DNA of 64,000 nt from the NCBI GenBank assembly GCA_019638475.1, contig JAHBTR010000008.1:45649-109648 (forward strand), read 5' to 3'. A program made the translations under genes and the position numbers. The DNA comes from Chitinophagaceae bacterium (GTDB lineage: Bacteria; Bacteroidota; Bacteroidia; Chitinophagales; Chitinophagaceae). Shown piece by piece: positions 61,601-64,000 of this stretch. Every line of letters begins with the position of its first letter. Position 1 is the stretch's first letter. Below the pieces are notes generated by a model, which was given only the letters and a program-made list of their open reading frames with translations, was not told where the DNA came from and did not search any database.

Positions 61601-64000
61601 TTATTTGGTTATAAGAACCAATGGAAGTTTGCCTTCTAATCCTGTTAATGGTATTGATTATACAGTAGGAAGACCAGCTTTAGGAGGTGTAGTAGTAGCT
61701 ATTGGCTCATCTACTAATTTTAATGCTGTAGGACTATCGCCAGGTAATACTTATTCTTTCTTTGTATATGCTTATAACAATGTAGGATGTATTGGCACAA
61801 CTTATTTCACCACATCTCCATTAACTGAAAATATACTTACAAAAGGTTTATTTACATCTGTTGCATCAGGAAATTGGGAAGATGTAAGCACATGGAATCA
61901 AAATGCTGTACCAAGTGCTAATGATGAAGTAGTAATAGCCAATGCTCATACAGTAACTGTACATAATGCAGCAGCAGCTGCTGCTACCCTAACTATTAAT
62001 AATGGTGGTACATTACTTACTTCTGCAAATACATTAGATGTACTTTCAATAAATAATAATGGCATTTTATCATCAAGTGGAGGCAATATTAATGTAATAG
62101 GTAGTGCTGCATCTGGCATTACTAATAATACTGATGCCATATTTAATATAAATGGTGGTAATGTTAAATTAGGCAGCAATGGAGGTAGTAACAGAACATT
62201 TACCAACAATGGTTTACTTACAGTTTCTAATGGCACACTCACTATTAATGGTAATTATATGCAGATAAGTGGTAGCATAACTCAAAGTGGTGGAGATATT
62301 GTAGTAGATGGTAATGCAGGAGGAAATATAGCCAATAGCGTAGAAGCAGGTACTTATATTTTTCAGGTAGGAAATAGTTTAAATCCTGCAACACCTACAC
62401 AACTTGATTTATCCGGAGGCTCTATAACTATTGTTGACCCACATGCTGCTACATCTGCTACCAATGCTGTTTATATTTATGTAAATAGCAATTTCTCTGC
62501 TACTAATACACATACTTTTAAATTTGGTGATGGCATTTCTATAGATGCTGGAGGAAACTTAAATGGTTTTTACTTATATCCTAATGCAGGAGGAGCATAT
62601 TATGCTTTTAATAATGTAATAGTCAATGCAGGCAATGCCACTAATAGAATTGTTTCTTATTATTCTTTTCCTATTAGAATTGGTGGAAATTTAACCATCA
62701 ATAATGGTGAATTTTTAAACAATAATGGATTATATATTAATGGAAACATAGTAAATAATGGCACTTTAACCAGTATAGATATTTTATATTTTGGTAAATA
62801 TACTTCAGGCTCTATAGAAACAAGTACTAATGCTCAAACAATAAGTGGTTCTGGTATTTTCAGAAATGAACAAAATGCTCCTATTGCTAATTTTACCAGA
62901 GTTACATTTAATAACTCAAATACAAATGGTGTAACATTTAATGCAGGTATCAAAGAGCCATCATTTAGTGGTATCATAACTGTTATTACAGGAAATGTAA
63001 ATGCAGATGCTTTTAATTTGAATGGTGCTACTACTGTTACACTATCAGCATCATCATCAATTATCAATGTAAAAAATTTACATCATAATGCAGTTGGTTC
63101 AATTATTTTAACAGGTATTGGTTCACTAAATGTATATAATGCTTTTTCTTTTGGCAATGTAAATGGAGGAAGTTTAGAGGCTGGTGGTTGTTTGGTATTA
63201 AAATCTTCAGCATCTGGAACAGCTTATATTGCAGACATTACAAATGGGGGAGCTAACTTTAATAATACTATTAGCGGCTATATAACACAAGAACGTTATA
63301 TACCTTCTAAAGCATCCAGAAGATGGATATTAATTGCTGCTCCATTTACACAAAGTATTGCTAATAGCTGGCAACAACAAATACACATAACAGGTGCAGG
63401 TATTGGTGGAACACCTTGTCCAAACTTAACTACCAATAGTAATGGCTTTGATGTTACTAATACCAATGCCCCAAATTTGTATGCTTATGATGCATCTAAA
63501 ATAGAAGGTCAAAGATGGGAAGTGATACCCAATACTACTGTAAATGTAGAGCCAGGGAAAGGGTTTAGAATTAATGTAAGAGGTAGCAGAAGTTTGGGTT
63601 GTAGTTTATTAGATGGCACTCCAAGTGGATTAATACCATCGGCAGTAACATTAAAAACTGAAGGAGCTATTAGTGTTGCACATAAGAACTTAGGTAGCTT
63701 TAGTATCAATTATCCTAATAATGGTATAGGCAACTATGTGTTTGTGGGCAATCCTTATTCTTGCAATATCAGTTTTGCAGCTTTACAAGGAAGTAATTGG
63801 GCAAACATAGGCAGTATTTATGCTCTTTATATTCCTGCAAACCCTGCTGGTGTTTATACCTATTGGAGTGATGATGATGGTGCATTTACAGGAGGTATAG
63901 GCTATGATGACAATACAGGTAATATTATAGCCAATGGTCAGGCATTTTTTGTACAATCTGCCGTAGCGGGAAATATAACACTCAACTTTACAGAAACTCA
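58629..64000 (+). CDS. Large secreted GEVED/fibronectin III multidomain protein, 3' end outside window
   Basis: The frame is open from the ATG at 58629 to the window end, giving 1790 residues so far. A signal peptide (MKKTLLFIFGLFFILKSSIAQ) is followed by a GEVED domain (about 75-157, with FIDWNKNGVLDD and GGEAEDYTINV). Three fibronectin III-like domains start near 163, 447 and 707; each holds a near-identical GYQWELRTSG segment. Adhesin/jelly-roll-like domains (IPYSENFET; WTEGFITQTFPAGWT) lie between, and a further fibronectin-like domain starts near 958. SGNWEDVSTWNQNAVPS near 1080 opens a long Asn/Gly-rich beta-helix-like part. RYIPSKASRRWILIAAPF near 1550 starts another domain. A type IX secretion C-terminal domain would be expected beyond the window. 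Likely a surface adhesin; the N-glycine-rich repeats are low in complexity. Confidence 0.85.
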   Translation, partial: MKKTLLFIFGLFFILKSSIAQYCNLNTGDASFECITNVTFAGINNTSNCTDGTPVDYTWKIANVNRGLTYSLSVTIHADGNEYVYAFIDWNKNGVLDDAGEIYTIATNTSSNGPHLINITVPLTAALGNTRMRIMNAFDTPTPNPCMNAAYGGEAEDYTINVGVELSCLPPTNIAATSVTPTSTTISWDEPSPTPNSGYQWELRTSGGAGSGQTGLVQSGTTTDLNKNFINLTGNTAYTFYIRSNCGNNDYSTWSSTTFTTLYPGQIGSGNNSSNNSFPIYSNYGYNYSQQIYLASELNTALGSGNIYITKLRFKQLSVGNPNTYNNWHVYLGNTTKQEFASNTDWVDISELSQVFSGIVTFAANTWVEITFNTPFIWNGTDNIVVAVDENTPSYSSSSFAVFDVNTNRGLLYFSDGTNPNPNNPPTANYGPNATIAQIQFEASALPACIAPNNIALSSVAATNAIISWDAANPQPASGYNWELRTNGLPGSGPSGLKQSSTTNNLYANPLNLNPNTTYTFYVRSNCGNNTYSSWTIGLQFKTPCNAVNIPYSENFETALPPNLPLCTSNQNAGTGNNWITSMGSPNAPPGRVLQYSYNVSEPANAWFYTAPLNLTAGVSYRLIYKYSVTSSAFPEKFKVTYGKSAIDTAMTIQLADHVNITNTTQITNIVDFTPSTTDVYYIGFNAYSNANQYFIYIDDISIDVSPPCVLPSNIAVSTITPTTALINWDAANPIPNNGYQWELRTSGVAGSGPVGLAYNGITSNIHIDFTGLSALTTYKFYIRSLCNVGDTSDWSNGVEFTTSVNRPWTEGFITQTFPAGWTNSSSWAIGSVRGVTGNPGNTIYKNLWSAVPTGEFITVPVGPIAAGDRLSFDYKIANYQSPYLAPNSWGNFKVLLSANNGAWVELETVSSTAAIKWESKVYDLDIFAGKTIRIKIEATRTIGDFDLAFDNFKIGAGCPAPTAQPTALILTSSATSVAGSFTPASPTPSGYLVIRTNGSLPSNPVNGIDYTVGRPALGGVVVAIGSSTNFNAVGLSPGNTYSFFVYAYNNVGCIGTTYFTTSPLTENILTKGLFTSVASGNWEDVSTWNQNAVPSANDEVVIANAHTVTVHNAAAAAATLTINNGGTLLTSANTLDVLSINNNGILSSSGGNINVIGSAASGITNNTDAIFNINGGNVKLGSNGGSNRTFTNNGLLTVSNGTLTINGNYMQISGSITQSGGDIVVDGNAGGNIANSVEAGTYIFQVGNSLNPATPTQLDLSGGSITIVDPHAATSATNAVYIYVNSNFSATNTHTFKFGDGISIDAGGNLNGFYLYPNAGGAYYAFNNVIVNAGNATNRIVSYYSFPIRIGGNLTINNGEFLNNNGLYINGNIVNNGTLTSIDILYFGKYTSGSIETSTNAQTISGSGIFRNEQNAPIANFTRVTFNNSNTNGVTFNAGIKEPSFSGIITVITGNVNADAFNLNGATTVTLSASSSIINVKNLHHNAVGSIILTGIGSLNVYNAFSFGNVNGGSLEAGGCLVLKSSASGTAYIADITNGGANFNNTISGYITQERYIPSKASRRWILIAAPFTQSIANSWQQQIHITGAGIGGTPCPNLTTNSNGFDVTNTNAPNLYAYDASKIEGQRWEVIPNTTVNVEPGKGFRINVRGSRSLGCSLLDGTPSGLIPSAVTLKTEGAISVAHKNLGSFSINYPNNGIGNYVFVGNPYSCNISFAALQGSNWANIGSIYALYIPANPAGVYTYWSDDDGAFTGGIGYDDNTGNIIANGQAFFVQSAVAGNITLNFTET

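Noticed and set aside
61946..62242. Minus-strand 98-codon frame in the Asn/Gly-rich repeat region
   Set aside because: Low-complexity Leu/Pro/Val product expected from antisense of the repeats.

Overview
The window is AT-rich bacterial chromosome from a member of the Bacteroidota, most likely Chitinophagales-like. The signs are GldF/GldG gliding genes, a MurF-alanine racemase fusion, an alternative complex III (ActABCDEF) next to an aa3 oxidase, tandem DUF1573 proteins, a very large secreted GEVED/fibronectin-type protein, few Shine-Dalgarno sequences, and -7 elements of the TAnnTTTG type. No rRNA, tRNA or CRISPR array was recognised.

Layout. 1-10439: S10/spc ribosomal protein operon from a 5'-truncated rplB through rplO, then secY and map. 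The usual continuation (infA, rpmJ, rpsM, rpsK, rpsD, rpoA, rplQ) is absent. 10495-13290: a one-polypeptide type IIG restriction-modification enzyme, convergent with map. 13509-21081: a FadN-like beta-oxidation fusion, gldF, gldG and murF-alr. 21098-21926: a VapBC-like pair with a truncated toxin, two heptanucleotide arrays and a 220-bp MITE-like element. 21941-24238: a TlpA-like thioredoxin, a truncated duplicate of the actA 5' end, purN and a small membrane protein. 24477-38898: the aerobic respiratory block actA-F, coxB, coxA, ctaB, two subunit III genes and subunit IV. 39059-43010: der, infC and thrS. 43154-45171: an attC-like site, a zinc-binding HNH-like protein of unknown function and an intact vapBC. 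45176-58195: topA, a nucleotidyltransferase, an orphan ABC ATPase, an outer-membrane barrel, a metallophosphoesterase, a UPF0173 hydrolase, a class I isoprenoid-synthase-like protein, thiol-redox proteins, an aminotransferase and two DUF1573 proteins. 58629 to the end: a large secreted adhesin-like protein cut by the window.

How the genes work together. The ribosomal genes and secY form one co-directional unit, but it is interrupted by terminator-like hairpins. ActA-F should oxidise menaquinol and pass electrons through c-type cytochromes to the CoxBA/III/IV oxidase; CtaB makes its heme O precursor. GldF/GldG are the membrane parts of the gliding ABC transporter, whose ATPase is not next to them.

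The least ordinary content lies between genes. It includes strict 7-bp repeat arrays at four loci, one of which supplies the stop codon of a broken vapC, and a MITE-like element with perfect 19-bp inverted repeats. It also includes a duplicated cytochrome promoter with an 11-bp-spaced direct repeat, and an attC-like site directly after an unknown zinc-binding gene. The 53993-54988 protein carries both metal-binding motifs of class I terpene/prenyl synthases and is otherwise unrecognised.
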